From Rheum nobile (Eukaryota; Streptophyta; Magnoliopsida; Caryophyllales; Polygonaceae), in NCBI GenBank assembly GCA_027886185.1, contig WOAB01000884.1:361954-425953 (forward strand): a DNA stretch of 64,000 bases, given 5' to 3'. Under the pieces are notes generated by a model that was not told where the DNA came from, made no database searches, and saw only the letters and a list, made by a program, of their open reading frames with translations. The translations under genes and the position numbers were made by a program. Shown here piece by piece: positions 44,401 to 59,600 of this stretch; positions within the stretch are counted from its first letter, which is position 1; every line of letters begins with the position of its first letter.

Positions 44401-47400
44401 GGGAAACCTAATACATAAACACGGCCTGTAAAGCTTCTATACGTCCTGTAAAACGGCAAGGTGTTCTGACAAATATAATCTAAGTGCCTAATACATGAAC
44501 ACAATCATCAGGGAAACCTAATACATAAACACGGCCTGTAAAGCTTCTATACGTCCTGTAAAACGGCAAGGTGTTCTGACAAACGTAATCTAAGTGCCTA
44601 ATACATGAACACAATCATCAGGGAAACCTAATACATAAACACGGTCTGTAAAGCTTCTATACATCCTGTAAAACGGCAAGGTGTTCTGACAAACGTAATC
44701 TAAGTGCCTAATACATGAACACAATCATGTGTGAAACCTAATACATAAACACGGCCTGTAAAGCTTCTATACATTCTGTAAAACGACAAGGTGTTCTGAC
44801 AAACGTATTCTAAGTGCCTAATACATGAACACAATCAAGTGTAATTGTAACATGTTCGGTTAACTCACGATGTGACCCTTATAAACACAATCATCTGCGA
44901 AGTCTATAATTCTTCATAAGAACCCTAGGTCTGAATCATGTGCGAACTTGTATTGACAAACGTATATGTCCTGACTTGCTCATTTGCTGGAGGGAAACCT
45001 AATACATAAACACGGCCTGTAAAGCTTCTATACATCCTGTAAAACTTAAAGGTGTTTTGACAAACGTAATCTAAGTGCCTAATACATGAACACAATCATG
45101 TGTGAAACCTAATACATAAACACGGCCTGTAAAGCTTCTATACGTCCTGTAAAACGGCAAGGTATTCTGACAAACTTAATCTAAGTGCCTAATACATGAA
45201 CACAATCATGTGTGAAACCTAATACAAAAACACGGCCTGTAAAGCTTCTATACGTCCTATAAAACGGCAAGGTGTTCTGACAAACGTAATCTAAGTGCCT
45301 AATACATGAACACAATCATGTGTGAAACCTAATACATAAACACGGCCTGTAAAGCTTCTATACATCCTGTAAAACGGCAAGGTGTTCTGACAAACATAAT
45401 CTAAGTGCCTAATACATGAACACAATCATGTGTGAAACGTAATACAAAAACACGGCTTGTAAAGCTTCTATACGTCCTGTAAAACGGCAAGGTGTTCTGA
45501 CAAACGTAATCTAAGTGCCTAATACATGAAGACAATCATCAGGGAAACCTAATACATAAACACGGCCTGTAAAGCTTCTATACGTCCTGTAAAACGGCAA
45601 GGTGTTCTGACAAATATAATCTAAGTGCCTAATACATGAACACAATCATCAGGGAAACCTAATACATAAACACGGCCTGTAAAGCTTCTATACGTCCTGT
45701 AAAACGGCAAGGTGTTCTGACAAACGTAATCTAAGTGCCTAATACATGAACACAATCATCAGGGAAACCAAATACATAAACACGGTCTGTAAAGCTTCTA
45801 TACGTCCTGTAAAACGGCAAGGTGTTCTGACAAACGTAATCTAAGTGCCTAATACATGAACACAATCATGTGTGAAACCTAATACATAAACACGGCCTGT
45901 AAAGCTTCTATACGTTCTGTAAAACGACAAGGTGTTCTGACAAACGTATTCTAAGTGCCTAATACATGAACACAATCAAGTGTGATTGTAACATGTTCGG
46001 TTAACTCACGATGTGACCCTTATAAACACAATCATCTGCGAAGTCTATAATTCTTCATAAGAACCCTAGGTCTGAATCATGTGCGAACTTGTATTGACAA
46101 ACGTATATGTCCTGACTTGCTCATTTGCTGGAGGGAAACCTAATACATAAACACGGCCTGTAAAGCTTCTATACATCCTGTAAAACTTAAAGGTGTTTTG
46201 ACAAACATAATCTAAGTGCCTAATACATGAACACAATCATGTGTGAAACGTAATACATAAACACGGCCTGTAAAGCTTCTATACGTCCTGTAAAACGACA
46301 AGGTATTCTGACAAACTTAATCTAAGTGCCTAATACATGAACACAATCATGTGTGAAACCTAATACAAAAACACGGCCTGTAAAGCTTCTATACGTCCTG
46401 TAAAACGGCAAGGAGTTCTGACAAACGTAATCTAAGTGCCTAATACATGAACACAATCATGTGTGAAACCTAATACATAAACACGGCCTGTAAAGCTTCT
46501 ATACATCCTGTAAAACGGCAAGGTGTTCTGACAAACGTAATCTAAGTGCCTAATACATCAACACAATCATGTGTGAAACGTAATACAAAAACACGGCTTG
46601 TAAAGCTTCTATACGTCCTGTAAAACGGCAAGGTGTTCTGACAAACGTAATCTAAGTGCCTAATACATGAACACAATCATCAGGGAAACCTAATACATAA
46701 ACACGGCATGTAAAGCTTCTATACGTCCTGTAAAACGGCAAGGTGTTCTGACAAACATAATCTAAGTGCCTAATACATGAACACAATCATCAGGGAAACC
46801 TAATACATAAACACGGCCTGTAAAGCTTCTATACGTCCTGTAAAACGGCAAGGTGTTCTGACAAACGTAATCTAAGTGCCTAATACATGAACACAATCAT
46901 CAGGGAAACCTAATACATAAACACGGTCTGTAAAGCTTCTATACGTCCTGTAAAACGGCAAGGTGTTTTGACAAACGTAATCTAAGTGCCTAATACATGA
47001 ACACAATCATGTGTGAAACCTAATACATAAACACGGCCTGTAAAGCTTCTATACGTTCTGTAAAACGACAAGGTGTTCTGACAAACGTATTCTAAGTGCC
47101 TAATACATGAACACAATCAAGTGTGATTGTAACATGTTCGGTTAACTCACGATGTGACCCTTATAAACACAATCATCTGTGAAGTGTATAATTCTTCATA
47201 AGAACCCTAGGTCTGAATCAGGTGCGAACTTGTACTGACAAACGTATATGTCCTGACTTGCTCATTTGCTCGAGGGAAACCTAATACATAAACACGGCCT
47301 GTAAAGCTTCTATACATCCTGTAAAACTTAAAGGTGTTTTGACAAACGTAATCTAAGTGTCTAATACATGAACACAATCATGTGTGAAACCTAATACAAA

Positions 47401-49626
47401 AACACGGCCTGTAAAGCTTCTATATGTCCTGTAAAACGGCAAGGTATTCTGACAAACGTAATCTAAGTGCCTAATACATGGACACAATCATGTGTGAAAC
47501 CTAATACAAAAACACGGCCTGTAAAGCTTCTATATGTCCTGTAAAACGGCAAGGTGTTCTGACAAACGTAATCTAAGTGCCTAATACATGAACACAAACA
47601 TGTGTGAAACCTAATACATAAACACGGCCTGTAAAGCTTCTATACATCCTGTAAAACGGCAAGGTGTTCTGACAAACGTAATCTAAGTGCCTAATACATG
47701 AACACAATCATGTGTGAAACGTAATACAAAAACACGGCTTGTAAAGCTTCTATACGTCCTGTAAAACGGCAAGGTGTTCTGACAAACGTAATCTAAGTGC
47801 CTAATACATGAACACAATCATCAGGGAAACCTAATACATAAACACGGCCTGTAAAGCTTCTATACGTCCTGTAAAACGGCAAGGTGTTCTGACAAATATA
47901 ATCTAAGTGCCTAATACATGAACACAATCATCAGGGAAACCTAATACATAAACACGGCCTGTAAAGCTTCTATACGTCCTGTAAAACGGCAAGGTGTTCT
48001 GACAAACGTAATCTAAGTGCCTAATACATGAACACAATCATCAGGGAAACCTAATACATAAACACGGTCTGTAAAGCTTCTATACGTCCTGTAAAACGGC
48101 AAGGTGTTCTGACAAACGTAATCTAAGTGCCTAATACATGAACACAATCATGTGTGAAACCTAATACATAAACACGGCCTGTAAAGCTTCTATACATTCT
48201 GTAAAACGACAAGGTGTTCTGACAAACGTATTCTAAGTGCCTAATACATGAACACAATCAAGTGTGATTGTAACATGTTCAGTTAACTCACGATGTGACC
48301 CTTATAAACACAATCATCTGCGAAGTCTATAATTCTTCATAAGAACCCTAGGTCTGAATCATGTGCGAACTTGTATTGACAAACGTATATGTCCTGACTT
48401 GCTCATTTGCTGGAGGGAAACCTAATACATAAACACGGCCTGTAAAGCTTCTATACATCCTGTAAAACTTAAAGGTGTTTTGACAAACGTAATCTAAGTG
48501 CCTAATACATGAACACAATCATGTGTGAAACCTAATACATAAACACGGCCTGTAAAGCTTCTATACGTCCTGTAAAACGGCAAGGTATTCTGACAAACTT
48601 AATCTAAGTGCCTAATACATGAACACAATCATGTGTGAAACCTAATACAAAAACACGGCCTGTAAAGCTTCTATACGTCCTGTAAAACGGCAAGGTGTTC
48701 TGACAAACGTAATCTAAGTGCCTAATACATGAACACAATCATGTGTGAAACCTAATACATAAACACGGCCTGTAAAGCTTCTATACATCCTGTAAAACGG
48801 CAAGGTGTTCTGACAAACATAATCTAAGTGCCTAATACATCAACACAATCATGTGTGAAACGTAATACAAAACACGGCTTGTAAAGCTTCTATACGTCCT
48901 GTAAAACGGCAAGGTGTTCTGACAAACGTAATCTAAGTGCCTAATACATGAACACAATCATCAGGGAAACCTAATACATAAACACGGCATCTAAAGCTTC
49001 TATACGTCCTGTAAAACGGCAAGGTGTTCTGACAAACATAATCTAAGTGCCTAATACATGAACACAATCATCAGGGAAACCTAATACATAAACACGGCCT
49101 GTAAAGCTTCTATACGTCCTGTAAAATGGCAAGGTGTTCTGACAAATGTAATCTAAGTGCCTAATACATGAACACAATCATCAGGGAAACCTAATACATA
49201 AACACGGCCTGTAAAGCTTCTATATGTCCTGTAAAACGGCAAGGTGTTCTGACAAACGTAATCTAAGTGCCTAATACATGAACACAATCATGTGTGAAAC
49301 CTAATACATAAACACGGCCTGTAAAGCTTCTATACGTCCTGTAAAACGGGAAGGTATTCTGACAAACTTAATCTAAGTGCCTAATACATGAACACAATCA
49401 TGTGTGAAACCTAATACAAAAACACGGCCTGTAAAGCTTCTATACGTCCTGTAAAATGGCAAGGTGTTCTGACAAACGTAATCTAAGTGCCTAATACATG
49501 AACACAATCATGTGTGAAACCTAATACATAAACACGGCCTGTAAAGCTTCTATACATCCTGTAAAACGGCAAGGTGTTCTGACAAACGTATTCTAAGTGC
49601 CTAATACATGAACACAATCATGTGTG
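41421..49626 (+). repeat. Higher-order block 1: six exact 1141-bp units, then one of 1360 bp
   Basis: Linker-to-linker distance is 1141 bp six times (9 monomers + linker), then 1360 (11 monomers + linker minus one base). The missing base is in the ATACAAAACACGG stretch near 48868, where other copies have five A's. Two linker types occur, as described under findings. Confidence 0.9.
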
Positions 49627-50573
49627 ATTGTAACATGTTCGGTTAAATCACGATGTGACCCTTATAAACACAATCATCTGCGAAGTCTATAATTCTTCAT
49701 AAGAACCCTAGGTATGAATCAGCTGCGAACTTGTACTGACAAACGTATATGTCCTGACTTGCTCATTTGCTCGAGGAAAACCTAATACATAAACACGGCC
49801 TGTAAAGCTTCTATACATCCTGTAAAACATAAAGGTGTTCTGACAAACGTAATCTAAGTGCCTAATACATGAACACAATCATGTGTGAAACCTAATACAT
49901 AATCACGGCCTGTAAAACTTCTATACGTCCTGTAAAACGGCAAGGTGTTCTGACAAACGTAATCTAAGTGCCAAATACATGAACACAATCATGTGTGAAA
50001 CCAAATACAAAAACACGGCCTGTAAAGCTTCTATACGTCCTGTAAAACGGCAAGGTGTTCTGACAAACGTAATCTAAGTGCCTAATAAATGAACACAATC
50101 ATGTGTGAAACCGAATACATAAACACGGCCTATACAGCTTCTATACGTCCTGTAAAACGGCAAGGTGTTCTGACAAACGCAATCTAAGTGCCTAATACAT
50201 GAACACAATCATGTGTGAAACATAATACAAAAACACGGCATGTAAAGCTTCTATACGTTCTGTAAAACGACAAGGTATTCTGACAAACGTATTCTAAGTG
50301 CCTAATACATGAACACAATCATGTGTGATTGTAACATGTTCGGTTAACTCACGATGTGACCCTTATAAACACAATCATCTGCGAAGTCTATAATTCTTCA
50401 TAAGAACCCTAGGTCTGAATCAGGTGCGAACTTGTACTGACAAACGTATATGTCCTGACTTGCTCATTTGCTCGAGGGAAACCTAATACATAAATACGGC
50501 CTGTAAAGCTTCTATACGTCCTGTAAACCGGCAAGGTGTTCTGACAAACGTAATCTAAGTGCATAATACATGA

Positions 50574-50680
50574 ACACAATCATGTGCGAAGTCTATAATT
50601 CTTCATAAGAACCCTAGGTATGAATCAGGTGCGAACTTGTACTGACAAACGTATATGTCCTGACTTGCACATTTGCTCGA
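50574..50680 (+). repeat. Truncated linker module (56 bp shorter)
   Basis: Here ACACAATCAT is followed directly by GTGCGAAGTCTATAATTC, skipping the first 56 bp of the linker. The same form recurs near 61503 and 63029. The breakpoint is the shared 10-mer ACACAATCAT, found both in monomers and inside the linker. Confidence 0.8.
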
Positions 50681-51908
50681 GGAAAACCTAATACATAAAC
50701 ACGGCCTGTAAAGCTTCTATACATCCTGTAAAACATAAAGGTGTTCTGACAAACGTAATCTAAGTGCCTAATAGATGAACACAATCATGTGTGAAACCTA
50801 ATACATAAACACGGCCTGTAAAGCTTCTATACTTCCTGTAAAACGGCAAGGTGTTCTGACAAACGTAATCTAAGTGCCTAATACATGAACACAATCATGT
50901 GTGAAACCTAATACAAAAACACGGCCTGTAAAGCTTCTATACGTCCTGTAAAATGGCAAGCTGTTCTGACAAACGTAATCTAAGTGCCTAATACATGAAC
51001 ACAATCATGTGTGAAACCTAATACATAAACACGGCATGTAAAGCTTCTATACGTCCTGTAAAATGGCAAGGTGTTTTGACAAACGTAATCTAAGTGCCTA
51101 ATACATGAAAACAATCATCAGGGAAACCTAATACATAAACACGGCCTGTAAAGCTTATATACGTCCTGCTTATATACGTCCTGTAAAACGGCAAGGTGTT
51201 CTGACAAACATAATCTATGTGCCTAATACATGAACACAATCATCAGTGAAACCTAATACAAAAACACGGCCTGTAAAGCTTCTGTACGTCCTGTAAAACG
51301 GCAAGGTGTTCTGACAAATGTAATCTAAGTGCATAATACATGAACACAATCATGTGTGAAACCTAATACAAAAACACGGCCTGTAAAGCTTCTATACGTC
51401 CTGTAAAACGGCAAGGTGTTCTGACAAACGTAATCTAAGTGCCTAATACATGAACACAATCATGTGTGAAACCTAATACATAAACACGGCCTGTAAAGCT
51501 TCTATACATCCTGTGAAACTTAAAGGTGTTCTGAAAAACATAATCTAAGTGCCTAATACATGAACACAATCATGTGTGAAACCTAATACATAAAAACGGC
51601 CTGTAAAACTTCTATACGTCCTGTAAAACGGCAAGGTGTTCTGACAAACGTAATCTAAGTGCCTAATACATGAACACAATCATGTGTGAAACCTAATACA
51701 TAAACACGGCCTGTAAAGCTTCTATACATCCTGTAAAACGGCAAGGTGTTCTGACAAACGTAATCTAAGTGTCTAATACATGAACACAATCATGTGTGAA
51801 ACCTAATACAAAAACACGGCCTGCAAAGCTTCTATACGTTCTGTAAAACGACAAGCTATTCTGACAAACGTATTCTAAGTGCCTAATACATTAACACAAT
51901 CATGTGTG

Positions 51909-54900
51909 ATTGTAACATGTTCGGTTAACTCACGATGTGACCCTTATAAACACAATCATCTGCGAAGTCTATAATTCTTCATAAGAACCCTAGGTCTGAA
52001 TCAGGTGCGAACTTGAACTGACAAACGTATATGTCCTGACATACTCATTTGCTCGAGGGAAACCTAATACATAAACACGGCATGTAAAGCTTCTATACGT
52101 CCTGTAAAACGGCAAGGTATTCTGACAAACGTAACCTAAGTGCATAATACATGAACACAATCATGTGTGAAACCTAATACAAAAACACGGCCTGTAAAGC
52201 TTCTATACGTCCTGTAAAACGGTAAGGTGTTCTGACAAACGTAATATAAGTGCCTAATACATGAACACAATCATGTGTGAAACCTAATACATAAACACGG
52301 CCTGTAAAGCTTCTATACGTCCTGTAAAAGGGCAAGGTGTTCTGACAAACGTAATCTAAGTGCCTAATACATGAACACAATCATCAGGGAAACCTAATAC
52401 ATAAACATGGCATGTAAAGCTTCTATACGTCCTGTAAAACGGCAAGGTGTTCTGACAAAGGTAATCTAAGTGCCTAATACATGAACACAATCATGTGTGA
52501 AACCTAATACATAAACACGGCCTGTAAAGCTTCTATACGTCCTGTAAAACGGCAAGGTGTTCTGACAAACGTAATCTAAGTGCCTAATACATGAACACAA
52601 TCATGTGTGAAACCAAATACAAAAACACGGCCTGTAAAGCTTCTATACCTCCTGTAAAACTTAAAGGTGTTGTGACAAACGTAATCTAAGTGCCTAATAC
52701 ATGAACACAATCATGTGTGAAACCTAATACATAAACACGGCCTGTAAAACTTCTATACGTCCTGTAAAACAGCAAGGTGTTCTGACAAACGTAATCTAAG
52801 TGCCTAATACATGATCACAATCATGAGTGAAACCAAATACAAAAACACGTCCTGTAAAGCTTCTATACGGCCTGTAAAAGGGCAAGGTGTTCTGACAAAC
52901 GTAATCTAAATGCCTAATACATGAACACAATCATGTGTGAAACCTAATACATAAAAACGGCCTGTAAAACTTCTATACGTCCTGTAAAACGGCAAGGTGT
53001 TCTGACAAACGTAATCTAAGTGCCTAATACATGAACACAATCATGTGTGAAACCTAATACATAAACACGGCCTGTAAAGCTTCTATACATCCTGTGAAAC
53101 TTAAAGGTGTTCTGAAAAACATAATCTAAGTGCCTAATACATGAACACAATCATGTGTGAAACCTAATACATAAAAACGGCCTGTAAAACTTCTATACGT
53201 CCTGTAAAACGGCAAGGTGTTCTGACAAACGTAATCTAAGTGCCTAATACATGAACACAATCATGTGTGAAACCTAATACATAAACACGGCCTGTAAAGC
53301 TTCTATACATCCTGTAAAACGGCAAGGTGTTCTGACAAACGTAATCTAAGTGTCTAATACATGAACACAATCATGTGTGAAACCTAATACAAAAACACGG
53401 CCTGCAAAGCTTCTATACGTTCTGTAAAACGACAAGCTATTCTGACAAACGTATTCTAAGTGCCTAATACATTAACACAATCATGTGTGATTGTAACATG
53501 TTCGGTTAACTCACGATGTGACCCTTATAAACACAATCATCTGCGAAGTCTATAATTCTTCATAAGAACCCTAGGTCTGAATCAGGTGCGAACTTGAACT
53601 GACAAACGTATATGTCCTGACATACTCATTTGCTCGAGGGAAACCTAATACATAAACACGGCATGTAAAGCTTCTATACGTCCTGTAAAACGGCAAGGTA
53701 TTCTGACAAACGTAACCTAAGTGCATAATACATGAACACAATCATGTGTGAAACCTAATACAAAAACACGGCCTGTAAAGCTTCTATACGTCCTGTAAAA
53801 CGGTAAGGTGTTCTGACAAACGTAATATAAGTGCCTAATACATGAACACAATCATGTGTGAAACCTAATACATAAACACGGCCTGTAAAGCTTCTATACG
53901 TCCTGTAAAAGGGCAAGGTGTTCTGACAAACGTAATCTAAGTGCCTAATACATGAACACAATCATCAGGGAAACCTAATACATAAACATGGCATGTAAAG
54001 CTTCTATATATCCTGTAAAACGGCAAGGTGTTCTGACAAAGGTAATCTAAGTGCCTAATACATGAACACAATCATGTGTGAAACCTAATACATAAACACG
54101 GCCTGTAAAGCTTCTATACGTCCTGTAAAACGGCAAGGTGTTCTGACAAACGTAATCTAAGTGCCTAATACATGAACACAATCATGTGTGAAACCAAATA
54201 CAAAAACACGGCCTGTAAAGCTTCTATACCTCCTGTAAAACTTAAAGGTGTTGTGACAAACGTAATCTAAGTGCCTAATACATGAACACAATCATGTGTG
54301 AAACCTAATACATAAACACGGCCTGTAAAACTTCTATACGTCCTGTAAAACAGCAAGGTGTTCTGACAAACGTAATCTAAGTGCCTAATACATGATCACA
54401 ATCATGAGTGAAACCAAATACAAAAACACGTCCTGTAAAGCTTCTATACGGCCTGTAAAAGGGCAAGGTGTTCTGACAAACGTAATCTAAATGCCTAATA
54501 CATGAACACAATCATGTGTGAAACCTAATACATAAAAACGGCCTGTAAAACTTCTATACGTCCTGTAAAACGGCAAGGTGTTCTGACAAACGTAATCTAA
54601 GTGCCTAATACATGAACACAATCATGTGTGAAACCTAATACATAAACACGGCCTGTAAAGCTTCTATACATCCTGTGAAACTTAAAGGTGTTCTGAAAAA
54701 CATAATCTAAGTGCCTAATACATGAACACAATCATGTGTGAAACCTAATACATAAAAACGGCCTGTAAAACTTCTATACGTCCTGTAAAACGGCAAGGTG
54801 TTCTGACAAACGTAATCTAAGTGCCTAATACATGAACACAATCATGTGTGAAACCTAATACATAAACACGGCCTGTAAAGCTTCTATACATCCTGTAAAA

Positions 54901-56651
54901 CGGCAAGGTGTTCTGACAAACGTAATCTAAGTGTCTAATACATGAACACAATCATGTGTGAAACCTAATACAAAAACACGGCCTGCAAAGCTTCTATACG
55001 TTCTGTAAAACGACAAGCTATTCTGACAAACGTATTCTAAGTGCCTAATACATTAACACAATCATGTGTGATTGTAACATGTTCGGTTAACTCACGATGT
55101 GACCCTTATAAACACAATCATCTGCGAAGTGTATAATTCTTCATAAGAACCCTAGGTCTGAATCAGGTGCGAACTTGAACTGACAAACGTATATGTCCTG
55201 ACATACTCATTTGCTCGAGGGAAACCTAATACATAAACACGGCATGTAAAGCTTCTATACGTCCTGTAAAACGGCAAGGTATTCTGACAAACGTAACCTA
55301 AGTGCATAATACATGAACACAATCATGTGTGAAACCTAATACAAAAACACGGCCTGTAAAGCTTCTATACGTCCTGTAAAACGGTAAGGTGTTCTGACAA
55401 ACGTAATATAAGTGCCTAATACATGAACACAATCATGTGTGAAACCTAATACATAAACACGGCCTGTAAAGCTTCTATACGTCCTGTAAAAGGGCAAGGT
55501 GTTCTGACAAACGTAATCTAAGTGCCTAATACATGAACACAATCATCAGGGAAACCTAATACATAAACATGGCATGTAAAGCTTCTATACGTCCTGTAAA
55601 ACGGCAAGGTGTTCTGACAAAGGTAATCTAAGTGCCTAATACATGAACACAATCATGTGTGAAACCTAATACATAAACACGGCCTGTAAAGCTTCTATAC
55701 GTCCTGTAAAACGGCAAGGTGTTCTGACAAACGTAATCTAAGTGCCTAATACATGAACACAATCATGTGTGAAACCAAATACAAAAACACGGCCTGTAAA
55801 GCTTCTATACCTCCTGTAAAACTTAAAGGTGTTGTGACAAACGTAATCTAAGTGCCTAATACATGAACACAATCATGTGTGAAACCTAATACATAAACAC
55901 GGCCTGTAAAACTTCTATACGTCCTGTAAAACAGCAAGGTGTTCTGACAAACATAATCTAAGTGCCTAATACATGAACACAATCATGAGTGAAACCAAAT
56001 ACAAAAACACGTCCTGTAAAGCTTCTATACGGCCTGTAAAAGGGCAAGGTGTTCTGACAAACGTAATCTAAATGCCTAATACATGAACACAATCATGTGT
56101 GAAACCTAATACATAAAAACGGCCTGTAAAACTTCTATACGTCCTGTAAAACGGCAAGGTGTTCTGACAAACGTAATCTAAGTGCCTAATACATGAACAC
56201 AATCATGTGTGAAACCTAATACATAAACACGGCCTGTAAAGCTTCTATACATCCTGTGAAACTTAAAGGTGTTCTGAAAAACATAATCTAAGTGCCTAAT
56301 ACATGAACACAATCATGTGTGAAACCTAATACATAAAAACGGCCTGTAAAACTTCTATACGTCCTGTAAAACGGCAAGGTGTTCTGACAAACGTAATCTA
56401 AGTGCCTAATACATGAACACAATCATGTGTGAAACCTAATACATAAACACGGCCTGTAAAGCTTCTATACATCCTGTAAAACGGCAAGGTGTTCTGACAA
56501 ACGTAATCTAAGTGTCTAATACATGAACACAATCATGTGTGAAACCTAATACAAAAACACGGCCTGCAAAGCTTCTATACGTTCTGTAAAACGACAAGCT
56601 ATTCTGACAAACGTATTCTAAGTGCCTAATACATTAACACAATCATGTGTG
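51909..56651 (+). repeat. Higher-order block 2: 1581-bp units (13 monomers + linker)
   Basis: Units start at 51909, 53490 and 55071; the interval 50328-51909 is also 1581 bp. The three units, plus the first ~1 kb after 56652, are near identical, with only scattered single-base differences (for example GTATAATT near 55130). Identical 68-codon minus-strand ORFs recur every 1581 bp purely because of this. Confidence 0.9.
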
Positions 56652-59600
56652 ATTGTAACATGTTCGGTTAACTCACGATGTGACCCTTATAAACACAATC
56701 ATCTGCGAAGTCTATAATTCTTCATAAGAACCCTAGGTCTGAATCAGGTGCGAACTTGAACTGACAAACGTATATGTCCTGACATACTCATTTGCTCGAG
56801 GGAAACCTAATACATAAACACGGCATGTAAAGCTTCTATACGTCCTGTAAAACGGCAAGGTATTCTGACAAACGTAACCTAAGTGCATAATACATGAACA
56901 CAATCATGTGTGAAACCTAATACAAAAACACGGCCTGTAAAGCTTCTATACGTCCTGTAAAACGGTAAGGTGTTCTGACAAACGTAATATAAGTGCCTAA
57001 TACATGAACACAATCATGTGTGAAACCTAATACATAAACACGGCCTGTAAAGCTTCTATACGTCCTGTAAAAGGGCAAGGTGTTCTGACAAACGTAATCT
57101 AAGTGCCTAATACATGAACACAATCATCAGGGAAACCTAATACATAAACATGGTATGTAAAGCTTCTATACGTCCTGTAAAACGGCAAGGTGTTCTGACA
57201 AAGGTAATCTAAGTGCCTAATACATGAACACAATCATGTGTGAAACCTAATACATAAACACGGCCTGTAAAGCTTCTATACGTCCTGTAAAACGGCAAGG
57301 TGTTCTGACAAACGTAATCTAAGTGCCTAATACATGAACACAATCATATGTGAAACCAAATACAAAAACACGGCCTGTAAAGCTTCTATACCTCCTGTAA
57401 AACTTAAAGGTGTTGTGACAAACGTAATCTAAGTGCCTAATACATGAACACAATCATGTGTGAAACCTAATACATAAACACGGCCTGTAAAACTTCTATA
57501 CGTCCTATAAAACGGCAAGGTGTTCTGACAAACGTAATCTAAGTGCCTAATACATGAACACAATCATGAGTGAAACCAAATACAAAAACACGTCCTGTAA
57601 AGCTTCTATACGGCCTGTAAAAGGGCAAGGTGTTCTGACAAACGTAATCTAAATGCCTAATACATGAACACAATCATGTGTGAAACCTAATACAAAAACA
57701 CGATATGTAAAGCTTCTATACGTTCTGTAAAACGACAATGTATTTTGACAAACGTATTCTAAGTGCCTAATACATGAACACAATCATGTGTGATTGTAAC
57801 ATGTTGGGTTAACTCACGATGTGACCCTTATAAACACAATCATCTGCGAAGTCTATAATTCTTCATAAGAACCCTAGGTCTGAATCAGGTGCGAACTTGT
57901 ACTGACAAACGTTTATGTCCTGACTTGCTCATTTGCTCGAGGAAAACCTAATACATAAACACGGCCTGTAAAGCTTCTATACATCCTGTAAAACTTAAAG
58001 GTGTTCTGACAAACGTAATCTAAGTGCCTAATACATGAACAAAATCATGTGTGAAACCTAATACATAAACACGGCCTGTAAAGCTTCTATACGTCCTGTA
58101 AAACGGCAAGGTATTCTGACAAACGTAATCTAAGTGCCTAATACATGGACACAATCATGTGTGAAACCTAATACAAAAACACGGCCTGTAAAGCTTCTAT
58201 ACGTCCTGTAAAACGGCAAGGTGTTCTGACAAACGTAATCTAAGTGCCTAATACATGAACACAAACATGTGTGAAACCTAATACATAAACACGGCCTGTA
58301 AAGCTTCTATACATCCTGTAAAACGGCAAGGTGTTCTGACAAACGTAATCTAAGTGCCTAATACATGAACACAATCATGTGTGAAACGTAATACAAAAAC
58401 ACGGCTTGTAAAGCTTCTATACGTCCTGTAAAATGGCAAGGTGTTCTGACAAACGTAATCTAAGTGCCTAATACATGAACACAATCATCAGGGAAACCTA
58501 ATACATAAACACGGCCTGTAAAGCTTCTATACGTCCTGTAAAACGACAAGGTGTTCTGACAAATATAATCTAAGTGCCTAATACATGAACACAATCATCA
58601 GGGAAACCTAATACATAAACACGGCCTGTAAAGCTTCTATACGTCCTGTAAAACGGCAAGGTGTTCTGACAAACGTAATCTAAGTGCCTAATATATGAAC
58701 ACAATCATCAGGGAAACCTAATACATAAACACGGTCTGTAAAGCTTCTATACGTCCTGTAAAACGGCAAGGTGTTCTGACAAACGTAATCTAAGTGCCTA
58801 ATACATGAACACAATCAAGTGTGATTGTAACATGTTCGGTTAACTCACGATGTGACCTTTATAAACACAATCATCTGCGAAGTCTATAATTCTTCATAAG
58901 AACCCTAGGTCTGAATCATGTGCGAACTTGTATTGACAAACGTATATGTCCTGACTTGCTCATTTGCTGGAGGGAAACCTAATACATAAACACGGCCTGT
59001 AAAGCTTCTATACATCCTGTAAAACTTAAAGGTGTTTTGACAAACGTAATCTAAGTGCCTAATACATGAACACAATCATGTGTGAAACCTAATACATAAA
59101 CACGGCCTGTAAAGCTTCTATACGTCCTGTAAAATGGCAAGGTATTCTGACAAACTTAATCTAAGTGCCTAATACATGAACACAATCATGTGTGAAACCT
59201 AATACAAAAACACGGCCTGTAAAGCTTCTATACGTCCTGTAAAACGGCAAGGTGTTCTGACAAACGTAATCTAAGTGCCTAATACATGAACACAATCATG
59301 TGTGAAACCTAATACATAAACACGGCCTGTAAAGCTTCTATACATCCTGTAAAACGGCAAGGTGTTCTGACAAACGTAATCTAAGTGCCTAATACATCAA
59401 CACAATCATGTGTGAAACGTAATACAAAAACACGGCTTGTAAAGCTTCTATACGTCCTGTAAAATGGCAAGGTGTTCTGACAAACGTAATCTAAGTGCCT
59501 AATACATGAACACAATCATCAGGGAAACCTAATACATAAACACGGCATGTAAAGCTTCTATACGTCCTGTAAAACGGCAAGGTGTTCTGACAAACATAAT

